Positions 1 to 4,607 of a DNA stretch of 5,625 nucleotides are shown here, piece after piece. Under the pieces are notes generated by a model, which ran no database searches, was not told where the DNA came from, and saw only the letters and a list, made by a program, of their open reading frames with translations. The stretch is from Clostridia bacterium (GTDB lineage Bacteria; Bacillota; Clostridia; Oscillospirales; Acutalibacteraceae), in assembly GCA_017425745.1 (NCBI GenBank), contig JAFOXT010000283.1, positions 1 to 5,625 on the forward strand. The letters are read 5' to 3'. Made by a program: the position numbers and the translations under genes. Every line of letters begins with the position of its first letter. Position 1 is the stretch's first letter.

Positions 1-2
1 AG

Positions 3-914
3 CGCTCCCCGTGTACAGTCAGCGCTCCTTTACGCGAGAGATTTAAAGTAGTTAGTGATTTATCAGATGAATATAGTATTTCGATTTTGTGTAAAACTTT
101 AAATGTTGCCAAGGGCAGTTACTTTAATCATATTTTAAGAAATAAAAATGAGGATACTTTAGCTGCAAAGAAACGGGCTGAACTCACTCCTATAATCGAG
201 GAAATATTTAATGAAAGCAAGCAAATTTATGGTGCAAATAAAGTACATGCCGTTTTAAAAGAAAGGGGCTACTGTGTGGGTGAAAAAACAGTATCAAACA
301 TTATGCACGACAATGGGTGGTTTTCAGTAAGAGGAGCTTCAAAAAAATTATACCTAATGTACCAAGAAAAGAAGCAAAATCTTCTTAATCAGCAATTTAC
401 TGTCAGCAGACCAAACGAAGTCTGGGTTGGTGATGTTACACAATTTCGATTCAAAGGACGAAATTATTATATCTGCGTAATCATCGACCTCTACTCCCGA
501 AAAGTAGTCAGTTATAAAATATCAAAATCTAACAGCACCCAATTAACGAAAGCAACCTTTAAATATGCTTATGAAAGCCGTCAACCGACAGACCTGTTAT
601 TCCATAGCGACAGAGGCGGCAACTATACTTCAAATGCGTACACATCATATTTAGAACAGCTTGGTATTCGGCAGTCATTTTCCCGGGCAAGCACCCCGTA
701 TGACAATTCAGTTATTGAAGCATTTTTCAAATCTCTCAAAGCCGAAAAGCTTTATCTAATTGATATTGATTCTGAAAAAGAATTGTTTTCTGCGATTAAA
801 AATTATATGAATTTTTATAACAGCAGCAGACCTCATACTGTACTGGGTTATACTACACCTGACGCCTTTGAAGCTCGATTTTTCAGTAAATTAAAGGGAT
901 CTAAAGTAATGTAA
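3..914 (+). CDS. IS3-family transposase OrfB, 5' end outside or at window edge
   Basis: This is the DDE-type catalytic subunit of an IS3-family transposase, which excises and joins IS ends through a circular intermediate. Numbering from the TTG at 87 (a possible but weak start), an HTH_21-like block lies at about 30-80 (QIYGANKVHAVL... then the NIMHDNGW helix). The rve integrase core follows at about 108-265. Catalytic residues are visible as D116 (VWVGDVTQF), D175 (FHSDRGGNY) and E211 (DNSVIEAFFKSLK), giving the expected DD(35)E spacing. The frame stays open upstream of 87 to base 3 with family-like sequence (SAPLRERF, LSDEYSI), so 87 is unlikely to be the true start. OrfB of this family is usually expressed by -1 frameshifting from OrfA, which would lie upstream of the window. 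No stop or frameshift is seen in the 303 visible codons. Confidence 0.93.
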   Translation, partial: RSPCTVSAPLRERFKVVSDLSDEYSISILCKTLNVAKGSYFNHILRNKNEDTLAAKKRAELTPIIEEIFNESKQIYGANKVHAVLKERGYCVGEKTVSNIMHDNGWFSVRGASKKLYLMYQEKKQNLLNQQFTVSRPNEVWVGDVTQFRFKGRNYYICVIIDLYSRKVVSYKISKSNSTQLTKATFKYAYESRQPTDLLFHSDRGGNYTSNAYTSYLEQLGIRQSFSRASTPYDNSVIEAFFKSLKAEKLYLIDIDSEKELFSAIKNYMNFYNSSRPHTVLGYTTPDAFEARFFSKLKGSKVM

Positions 915-920
915 TCGAAC

Positions 921-948
921 AAGGGCGGTTCGAATTCCGACCTTTTTT
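921..948 (+). terminator. Rho-independent terminator after the transposase
   Basis: An 8-bp stem with one mismatch (AAGGGCGG 921-928 with CCGACCTT 937-944) and an 8-base loop is followed by more T residues to 948. It starts 7 bases after the transposase stop. It lies inside the predicted IS boundary and so travels with the element. Confidence 0.6.
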
Positions 949-971
949 ACTGTTTTGCTTCATTTTTTCAC

Positions 972-994
972 CTGTTTCAGATTTCGGTGTAGCA
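972..994 (+). repeat. Candidate IS right terminal inverted repeat
   Basis: The segment starts CTGTTTCAG and ends GTGTAGCA. Its layout (CTGT, then TTT.GGTG, then terminal CA) matches the pattern of IS3-family right ends. The matching left repeat would start TGCTACACCG and is outside the window, so the call rests on pattern resemblance only. Confidence 0.4.
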
Positions 995-1039
995 TTAAAT
1001 AAAAAAACAAAAACAGCGAGAAACCGCATAAATACTACA

Positions 1040-1101
1040 TAAAACAAAAATGAAGCAACACCTAATCGAACAACAATGGTTCGGATTCAGGGGTTGCTTC
1101 A
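1040..1101 (-). terminator. Terminator of the tRNA-Leu gene
   Basis: On the minus strand, TGAAGCAACCCC... at 1101-1079 pairs with ...TGTTGCTTCA at 1071-1051, forming a long imperfect stem of about 20 bp around a 7-base loop (1072-1078). It is followed by a T-rich tract (TTTTTGTTTT, 1050-1041). It begins 3 bases beyond the encoded CCA end of the tRNA, the usual position for a terminator of a monocistronic tRNA. The plus strand has no T tract after the stem, so it acts on minus-strand transcripts only. Confidence 0.75.
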
Positions 1102-1103
1102 TA

Positions 1104-1190
1104 TGGTGCCGGTGACCGGACTTGAACCGGTACGGTGTTGCCACCGAGGGATTTTAAGTCCCTTGCGTCTGCCGATTTCGCCACACCGGC
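1104..1190 (-). tRNA. tRNA-Leu (anticodon UAA), CCA encoded
   Basis: A complete class II tRNA reads on the minus strand. The acceptor stem is GCCGGTG paired perfectly with CACCGGC, with discriminator A and a genomic CCA (1104-1106). The anticodon stem-loop is AGGGA-CTTAAAA-TCCCT with anticodon TAA at 1154-1156, which decodes UUA and possibly UUG leucine codons. The long variable arm CGGTG-GCAA-CACCG is diagnostic of Leu/Ser/Tyr, and the T arm is ACCGG-TTCAAGT-CCGGT. The length is 87 nt including CCA. It has its own promoter and terminator, so it appears to be a single-gene unit. The IS end lies about 110 bp beyond its 3' end, leaving the gene intact. Confidence 0.97.
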
Positions 1191-1210
1191 GTGTCTTTCG
1201 ACTGTCAAAT

Positions 1211-1239
1211 ATTATACTTTGAATTCTCGATGTTGTCAA
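1211..1239 (-). promoter_or_regulatory. Consensus sigma-A promoter for tRNA-Leu
   Basis: On the minus strand, TTGACA (1239-1234) and TATAAT (1216-1211) are separated by exactly 17 bases, a perfect match to the vegetative consensus. The expected transcription start is near 1204, about 14 bases before the mature tRNA 5' end at 1190, which leaves a short leader for RNase P. Such strength suits a stable RNA gene. Confidence 0.92.
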
Positions 1240-1289
1240 GTGGTTTCAGCGTGATTTTTTTACAACTAAAAAATTTATAAAACCTTATG

Positions 1290-1318
1290 TTGACAAACCT
1301 CAGGATACATAGTAAGAT
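1290..1318 (+). promoter_or_regulatory. Sigma-A promoter for the EamA transporter
   Basis: TTGACA (1290-1295) and TAAGAT (1313-1318) lie 17 bases apart. Transcription would start near 1325, giving a leader of about 90 nt before the chosen ATG at 1414. It is divergent from the tRNA promoter, with about 50 bp of AT-rich sequence between the two -35 boxes. Confidence 0.75.
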
Positions 1319-1324
1319 TTGTTT

Positions 1325-1340
1325 TGTCAGACAGTATGTC
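1325..1340 (+). promoter_or_regulatory. Overlapping TGTC/GACA palindromes at the transcription start, possible operator
   Basis: Two perfect inverted repeats overlap here: TGTC-A-GACA (1325-1333) and GACA-GTA-TGTC (1330-1340). They sit at the expected transcription start of the transporter promoter, a typical repressor position. A further TGTCAG follows at 1348-1353. No regulator is recognised, so operator function is inference from position and symmetry. Confidence 0.3.
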
Positions 1341-1413
1341 GGTTACTTGTCAGTAAATTGTGCACAGATTGTATTTCAAAAGATGTAATCAGATATCAGA
1401 CAGGATGTTTTAT

Positions 1414-2292
1414 ATGAAAAAAATTATGAATCCACGGCTTATGCTGATAGCTTCAATGGCAATTTTCGGTACCCTCGGACCTTTTGTACGCAATATTCCT
1501 GTATCGTCAGGTGAACTTGCGCTTTACAGGGCTCTGCTTGCTGCAATTTTACTTGTGTTCTTTCTTATTGTGACCGGTCAGAAAATACCCTTAAAAAAAA
1601 TCAAAAGGGAAGTACCGTTGCTCCTGGCTTCAGGTATAGCTATGGGAATCAACTGGATACTCCTTTTTGAAGCATATAAATATACAACTGTTTCAGTTGC
1701 CACTCTGAGCTATTATTTTGCGCCGGTTATTGTTACGGTTGTGTGCCCGATTCTTTTTAAGGAAAAGCTTACAGTCAAGCAAATTGTCTGTTTTATTATG
1801 TCTACAGTCGGACTTGTTATGATTACGGGTGTTGCTGACAGTGGCGGTGAAAGTAATGTGAAGGGCATTATGTTCGGACTTGGTGCCGCTTTCTTCTATG
1901 CTTCCGTTGTTCTGTTTAATAAATTTATCAGAAATGTAGACGGAATACACCGTACTTTTCTGCAGTTTATCGCCGCAATTCTTGTCTTGCTTCCTTATGT
2001 GATTTTTACAAGCGGAATCACCCTCGGGGGTATGAACACCAAAGGTTGGGTTAATCTTTTGATTGTAGGTTTAATTCATACGGGTATTACATACTGTATG
2101 TATTTTTCATCTCTTAAGGAATTGCCCGGTCAGAAGGCTGCAATTCTCAGTTATATTGATCCCTTGGTTGCAGTTGTGATTTCCGTTACTGTTCTCGGGG
2201 AAACAATGACCTTGTGGCAGATTATCGGCGGTGCGCTTATCCTCGGCTTTACCTTGTGGAATGAAATATCACCCAAAAACAAAATTAAATAA
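1414..2292 (+). CDS. EamA/DMT-superfamily transporter (10-TM drug/metabolite exporter-like)
   Basis: This predicts a 292-residue cytoplasmic-membrane protein with two tandem EamA halves, about residues 10-138 and 152-284, each of roughly five hydrophobic helices. Family signatures include an early GTLGPFVR, then YYFAPV...FKEKLT (residues 100-120) and the matching SYIDPL...LGETMT (246-266), with the conserved Glu in each half (E117, E263). The substrate cannot be read from sequence; relatives export amino acids, metabolites or drugs. The start at 1414 (MKKIMNPRL) is preferred because CAGG lies 9 bases upstream at 1401-1404 and the first helix follows directly. The longer frame from GTG 1360 adds a polar, non-family N-terminus. 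The gene is alone between its own promoter and terminator, so it is probably monocistronic. Confidence 0.92.
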   Translation: MKKIMNPRLMLIASMAIFGTLGPFVRNIPVSSGELALYRALLAAILLVFFLIVTGQKIPLKKIKREVPLLLASGIAMGINWILLFEAYKYTTVSVATLSYYFAPVIVTVVCPILFKEKLTVKQIVCFIMSTVGLVMITGVADSGGESNVKGIMFGLGAAFFYASVVLFNKFIRNVDGIHRTFLQFIAAILVLLPYVIFTSGITLGGMNTKGWVNLLIVGLIHTGITYCMYFSSLKELPGQKAAILSYIDPLVAVVISVTVLGETMTLWQIIGGALILGFTLWNEISPKNKIK

Positions 2293-2300
2293 ATTTCTGT

Positions 2301-2338
2301 GCAGTCGCTGTTGCTTCTAACGGTGACTGCTTTTTTCT
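2301..2338 (+). terminator. Rho-independent terminator of the transporter gene
   Basis: GCAGTCGCTG (2301-2310) pairs with CGGTGACTGC (2321-2330) over 10 bp including two G-U wobbles, around a 10-base loop. It is followed by TTTTTTC (2331-2337). It begins 8 bases after the transporter stop codon and separates that unit from the SPOCS-LysM gene. Confidence 0.85.
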
Positions 2339-2347
2339 TAAGTTAAT

Positions 2348-2377
2348 TCTATTTTATGTATCGGGCTAATATACATT
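2348..2377 (+). promoter_or_regulatory. Possible sigma-E-like (mother-cell) promoter
   Basis: TATACATT (2370-2377) differs by one base from CATACATT, a form of the sigma-E -10 element. A TCTATTTT stretch (2348-2355) lies 14 bases upstream, where a -35 element would sit. No good sigma-A pair is visible between the preceding terminator and the gene. A mother-cell promoter would fit a SipL/SpoVID-type product. The -35 match is weak, so this is tentative. Confidence 0.3.
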
Positions 2378-2398
2378 ATGTAAGAGATTTTTTGAAAC

Positions 2399-2403
2399 AG
2401 GAG
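2399..2403 (+). promoter_or_regulatory. Ribosome binding site that fixes the SPOCS-LysM start
   Basis: AGGAG at 2399-2403 lies 9 bases before the ATG at 2413. The two upstream in-frame ATGs do not fit: 2404 directly abuts this site, and 2356 has no purine-rich site before it and lies upstream of the proposed transcription start. Confidence 0.75.
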
Positions 2404-2412
2404 ATGTATGTT

Positions 2413-3939
2413 ATGGCACTTGAAATCAGGAAAAATACCCTAAGAAGAAAAGCGGGCACAGTAAGCCTCTCTGCCAAGCAGAGTATAGATACAAGACTCA
2501 ATCTTCCCGATTATTGCGGTGATATCAGACGGATACTCAGATGCTCTGTGGAAACAGGTATAAGCAGTGCGTTTATAAAAGGAGATAAGATAGGAGCAAC
2601 AGGCGGAATAATATTAAGGCTCATTTATGTAAACGATGAGGATAAAATAGACTGCTTTGAAACTCAGCTTGACCTTGATGTAAGCACAGAAAGTAAAAAT
2701 CTTCCTGATAATGCTCTGCTGCTCGCTTCAGCGAAAACAGATTATGTCAATTGCCGTGCAATGAGTCAGAGAAGTGTTTCAGTAAGCGGAAGTGTGACTG
2801 TGAATTTCAGCCTTCTGTCTGATTCTGAAGCTGAATTTATATCCGGTTGCGACTCGATGGGCGTTCAGCTGAAGAAGACTTCATTCAAAGCCCGTAACTA
2901 TGTATGTCAGGGCGTTAAGAACTTTGACCTTAGTGAAACAGTTTCTCTTGAAAGCAATTATCCCGATATAGGTAAGGTGATTTTTACCGACGCTTACTGT
3001 ACCGTTGACAGCAAAAAAACGGTTACGGGAAAAATGCTTATTAAGGGTGAAATGGTATGCACAGTCGTGTACTGCAGCGAAAAAGGCGATAATAAGCTTT
3101 GTAATATTACTCACAAAATGCCAATAAGTCAGATAATTGACCTTGCCGGACTTCAGGAAAAGACGGAAAGTAATCTTAAATTGAAAATCAGCCGTCTTAT
3201 AGTAAATCCGAAGGCTGATTCGTCAGGTCAGAAACGGCTTTTTGAAATTGCAGCCAAGCTAACGGCCTTTGCTGAGTGCAGTGAAATAAAAGAATTTGAA
3301 GGTGTTCTTGATTGCTACAGCACCGATTATGAAGCTGAGCATAAATGTGAAAGCTTTGAGCTTTGTGTTCCTATGCTTGAAATAAAAGAGAACAAGACTC
3401 TGAGTAAAGCTTATGAATTACAAAAGGGTATAAAAGAAATCTGCCACATAAGAGCAGAGGAAACAGAAACAAAGCTGCAGTTTGAAAAAGACAAGGCTAA
3501 AGTGATTTTTAATTCTTTGCTGACTATTATTTACCTCAATGAAAAAGGTGTGCCTTCTTATGCGGAGAAAAGCTTTGACTGTGAGCTTCAGTACAAGGTT
3601 GCAGAGGGAGAAATGTTTGGCGGTGAAGCAGAGGGTAAGGTTAAAAATATTACCTGGAATATTACAGATAAAAACACTGTAAGCGTATCTGCTGAAATTA
3701 TTTTCGAGGGTGAAATCTGCCGTAAATCAAAAATAAAGCTTTGTACAGATATAGCTTTGAACGAAAATGCTGCGAAAAAGGAGAGTGACTGTGCACTTGT
3801 GCTTTATTATCCCCAGAAGGGTGAGGATTTATGGAGTATAGCAAAAAAATATAATACAACAATAAAAATGCTTGAAGAAGAAAATGAGCTTAAAAACGGT
3901 GATGCCGTTGAGGGTAAAATGCTTATTATTGCAAGATAA
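2413..3939 (+). CDS. SPOCS (DUF3794) and LysM domain protein, SipL-like spore envelope morphogenesis candidate
   Basis: The 508-residue product has a SPOCS/DUF3794 architecture. The first block is at about 20-95, with the hallmark LPDYCGDIRRIL (31-42) and LRLIYVN (68-74). The second is at about 195-250 (DAYCTVDSKKTVTGK, then VCTVVY) and the third at about 360-430 (KAKVIFNSLLTIIYLNEKG). The C-terminus (about 461-508) is a LysM: YPQKGEDLWSIAKKYNTT followed by GKMLII. No signal peptide or membrane helix is seen, so it should act in the cytosol of the mother cell. In Clostridioides difficile, SipL has SPOCS plus LysM and binds SpoIVA through LysM to attach the coat to the forespore; SpoVID of Bacillus is a functional relative. 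The role here is inferred from architecture. Other clostridial DUF3794-LysM paralogues exist, so orthology to SipL is unproven. It stands alone, convergent with the downstream operon 17 bp away. Confidence 0.9.
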   Translation: MALEIRKNTLRRKAGTVSLSAKQSIDTRLNLPDYCGDIRRILRCSVETGISSAFIKGDKIGATGGIILRLIYVNDEDKIDCFETQLDLDVSTESKNLPDNALLLASAKTDYVNCRAMSQRSVSVSGSVTVNFSLLSDSEAEFISGCDSMGVQLKKTSFKARNYVCQGVKNFDLSETVSLESNYPDIGKVIFTDAYCTVDSKKTVTGKMLIKGEMVCTVVYCSEKGDNKLCNITHKMPISQIIDLAGLQEKTESNLKLKISRLIVNPKADSSGQKRLFEIAAKLTAFAECSEIKEFEGVLDCYSTDYEAEHKCESFELCVPMLEIKENKTLSKAYELQKGIKEICHIRAEETETKLQFEKDKAKVIFNSLLTIIYLNEKGVPSYAEKSFDCELQYKVAEGEMFGGEAEGKVKNITWNITDKNTVSVSAEIIFEGEICRKSKIKLCTDIALNENAAKKESDCALVLYYPQKGEDLWSIAKKYNTTIKMLEEENELKNGDAVEGKMLIIAR

Positions 3940-3967
3940 AAAAATAACCACTGCAATCAGTGGTTAT
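3938..3967 (-). terminator. Terminator of the CxxC-DUF1294 operon
   Basis: A perfect 10-bp stem (ATAACCACTG 3944-3953 with CAGTGGTTAT 3958-3967) closes a CAAT tetraloop. On the minus strand it is followed by six T residues (3943-3938). The hairpin contains the TGA stop of the DUF1294 gene (3957-3959), and its T tract overlaps the TAA stop of the convergent SPOCS-LysM gene (3937-3939). The plus strand lacks a T tract after the stem, so it should terminate minus-strand transcripts only. Confidence 0.85.
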
Positions 3968-4244
3968 CGGTTAAAAACAGATATACTATAAGCACAACAA
4001 GGTGAAGAATAATCATAAACGGAAGCCCCAGCATAAATTTTTTGTGCTGGGTTTTGTGTCGGATAAGCCTCATTACAATATATTCTGCAAGCGCTCCGCC
4101 GAAAAAGCCCAGGCTCATAAGATAGTTTTCCGGAATGCGCCACATATCAAGCTTTGCGGCAAGCTTGTCATAAACTGTGAAAACAACAGTAACAACAGAA
4201 ATTGTGCAAAGATAAATTATTACAAGAGAATCGGCTTTACTCAT
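3957..4244 (-). CDS. DUF1294 family small membrane protein
   Basis: This is a 95-residue membrane protein matching DUF1294 by its ordered motifs: YDK at 25-27 after the first helix, WRIPE at 35-39, a GG pair at 49-50 in the second helix, and the basic RHKTQHKKF at 62-70 before the third helix. Predicted membrane segments are about 6-25, 41-60 and 72-92. DUF1294 has no established biochemical function; in other proteins the domain is found alone or fused to a cold-shock domain. The ATG (4244-4242) overlaps the stop of the upstream CxxC gene as ATGA, so the two are probably translationally coupled. It has no separate ribosome binding site beyond the end of that gene. The length is normal for a stand-alone DUF1294 protein. 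Confidence 0.88.
   Translation of the reverse strand: MSKADSLVIIYLCTISVVTVVFTVYDKLAAKLDMWRIPENYLMSLGFFGGALAEYIVMRLIRHKTQHKKFMLGLPFMIILHLVVLIVYLFLTDNH
4027..4056 (+). terminator. Possible plus-strand terminator inside the DUF1294 gene
   Basis: CCCAGCATAAA (4027-4037) pairs with TTTGTGCTGGG (4041-4051) as an 11-bp stem with one G-U pair and a TTT loop, followed by TTTTGTG. Orientation and the U-tract suit transcripts from the SPOCS-LysM gene, which has no other visible terminator; it lies about 88 bp past that stop. It falls on the antisense of the conserved HKKFMLGLP codons of DUF1294, so the symmetry could be a by-product of coding sequence. Confidence 0.45.
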
Positions 4245-4525
4245 TTTCCGTTTACCAATACAGTAAGGTCATTTTCAGTAATGAAAACAGTTGTACCGCT
4301 TGTCTTTTCTTTCATATAATTTTCAGCAACAGTGAAAACGCAGGCACACTGAGGACAAACCGCAACGTGCATATCACCTTTTTTTCGGATAACTTTTGAA
4401 ATCACAGAGCTGTCTGTGGTAGTGAAAAGACGCATTCTTACTGCGCTTTTGCAGTTGGGACATACAATACCCTCAGTTTCGCCTATATCTTTTGTGAAGC
4501 CTTTATTTATTGTTGAAACAGCCAT
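4241..4525 (-). CDS. Small CxxC...CxxC protein, putative zinc ribbon, function unknown
   Basis: The 94-residue protein has two Cys pairs, CPNC (22-25) and CPQC (57-60), which look like the two knuckles of a zinc-binding fold. The 31 residues between them include a basic stretch (VIRKKGD), and a C-terminal beta-rich tail (TTVFITENDLTVLV) follows. I do not recognise a named family. Metal binding is inference from the pattern, and nucleic-acid or protein contact is possible. The ATG at 4525-4523 is the only workable start because an in-frame TAA lies just upstream. AGGAG at 4542-4538 (minus strand) is 12 bases before it, slightly long spacing. It is the first gene of a two-gene operon and overlaps DUF1294 by 4 bp, so the products are likely made in fixed ratio. 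No membrane segment or signal peptide is present. Confidence 0.8.
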   Translation of the reverse strand: MAVSTINKGFTKDIGETEGIVCPNCKSAVRMRLFTTTDSSVISKVIRKKGDMHVAVCPQCACVFTVAENYMKEKTSGTTVFITENDLTVLVNGK

Positions 4526-4565
4526 AGTCTGTTAATTCTCCTTTCAAAGGAATAGTATATTATAT

Positions 4566-4594
4566 ATTGTAAATTGTTTTAGTCCTAATGTCAA
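4566..4594 (-). promoter_or_regulatory. Sigma-A promoter of the CxxC-DUF1294 operon
   Basis: On the minus strand, TTGACA (4594-4589) and TACAAT (4571-4566) are 17 bases apart. Transcription should start near 4559, giving a leader of about 34 nt. The -35 box shares two bases with the ribosome binding site of the divergent lipoprotein gene (4593-4599), so the two units occupy the same DNA. Confidence 0.8.
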
Positions 4595-4599
4595 GGTGG
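4593..4599 (+). promoter_or_regulatory. Ribosome binding site of the GHL10 lipoprotein gene
   Basis: AAGGTGG lies 8 bases before the ATG at 4608. No convincing sigma-A promoter on the plus strand was found in the short intergenic space; the AT-rich 4556-4568 stretch could hold a -10 element but lacks a -35 partner. Confidence 0.6.
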
Positions 4600-4607
4600 T
4601 TTAAGCT

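Larger units (their letters stand above)
1..994 (+). mobile_element. IS3-family insertion sequence, right-hand part (left end outside window)
   Basis: The window opens inside an IS3-family element: the OrfB reading frame is already open at base 3 and ends at 914. It is followed by a terminator and an AT-rich tail. The proposed right end is at 994, where the sequence from about 972 (CTGTTTCAG...TTTCGGTG...CA) resembles IS3 right inverted repeats, which often read CTGTC..TTT..GGGTG..CA and end in CA. The left inverted repeat, OrfA and the target-site duplication cannot be checked here, so the boundary is an inference. The element is probably potentially active because the transposase frame is undamaged in the visible part. 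Confidence 0.7.

Noticed and set aside
1360..1413. N-terminal extension of the EamA transporter from GTG 1360
   Set aside because: The added residues are polar, unlike the family, and have no suitable ribosome binding site. ATG 1414 has CAGG at 9 bases and starts right before the first helix.
1325..1413. Riboswitch or T-box in the transporter leader
   Set aside because: The leader is only about 90 nt and shows no T-box sequence, terminator hairpin or recognisable riboswitch core; only short palindromes and a direct repeat are visible.
1693..1950. Minus-strand 85-codon reading frame inside the transporter gene
   Set aside because: Low-complexity His/Asn/Arg-rich translation, no ribosome binding site, fully antisense to a well-supported membrane protein.
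2356..2412. Longer SPOCS-LysM protein from ATG 2356
   Set aside because: No purine-rich site precedes 2356, while AGGAG at 2399-2403 is well placed for ATG 2413, where the domain sequence begins.
2881..3114. Minus-strand 77-codon reading frame inside the SPOCS-LysM gene
   Set aside because: No family resemblance or start signal; antisense shadow of a clear coding region.
3944..3967. Hairpin as a bidirectional terminator
   Set aside because: The T tract exists only on the minus strand; on the plus strand CGGTTAAAAA follows, so it should not terminate the SPOCS-LysM transcript.
4002..4399. Two plus-strand reading frames across the DUF1294 and CxxC genes
   Set aside because: Both are antisense to genes with family motifs, an ATGA overlap and a promoter; their translations are rich in Asn/Lys/Phe with no recognisable domain.
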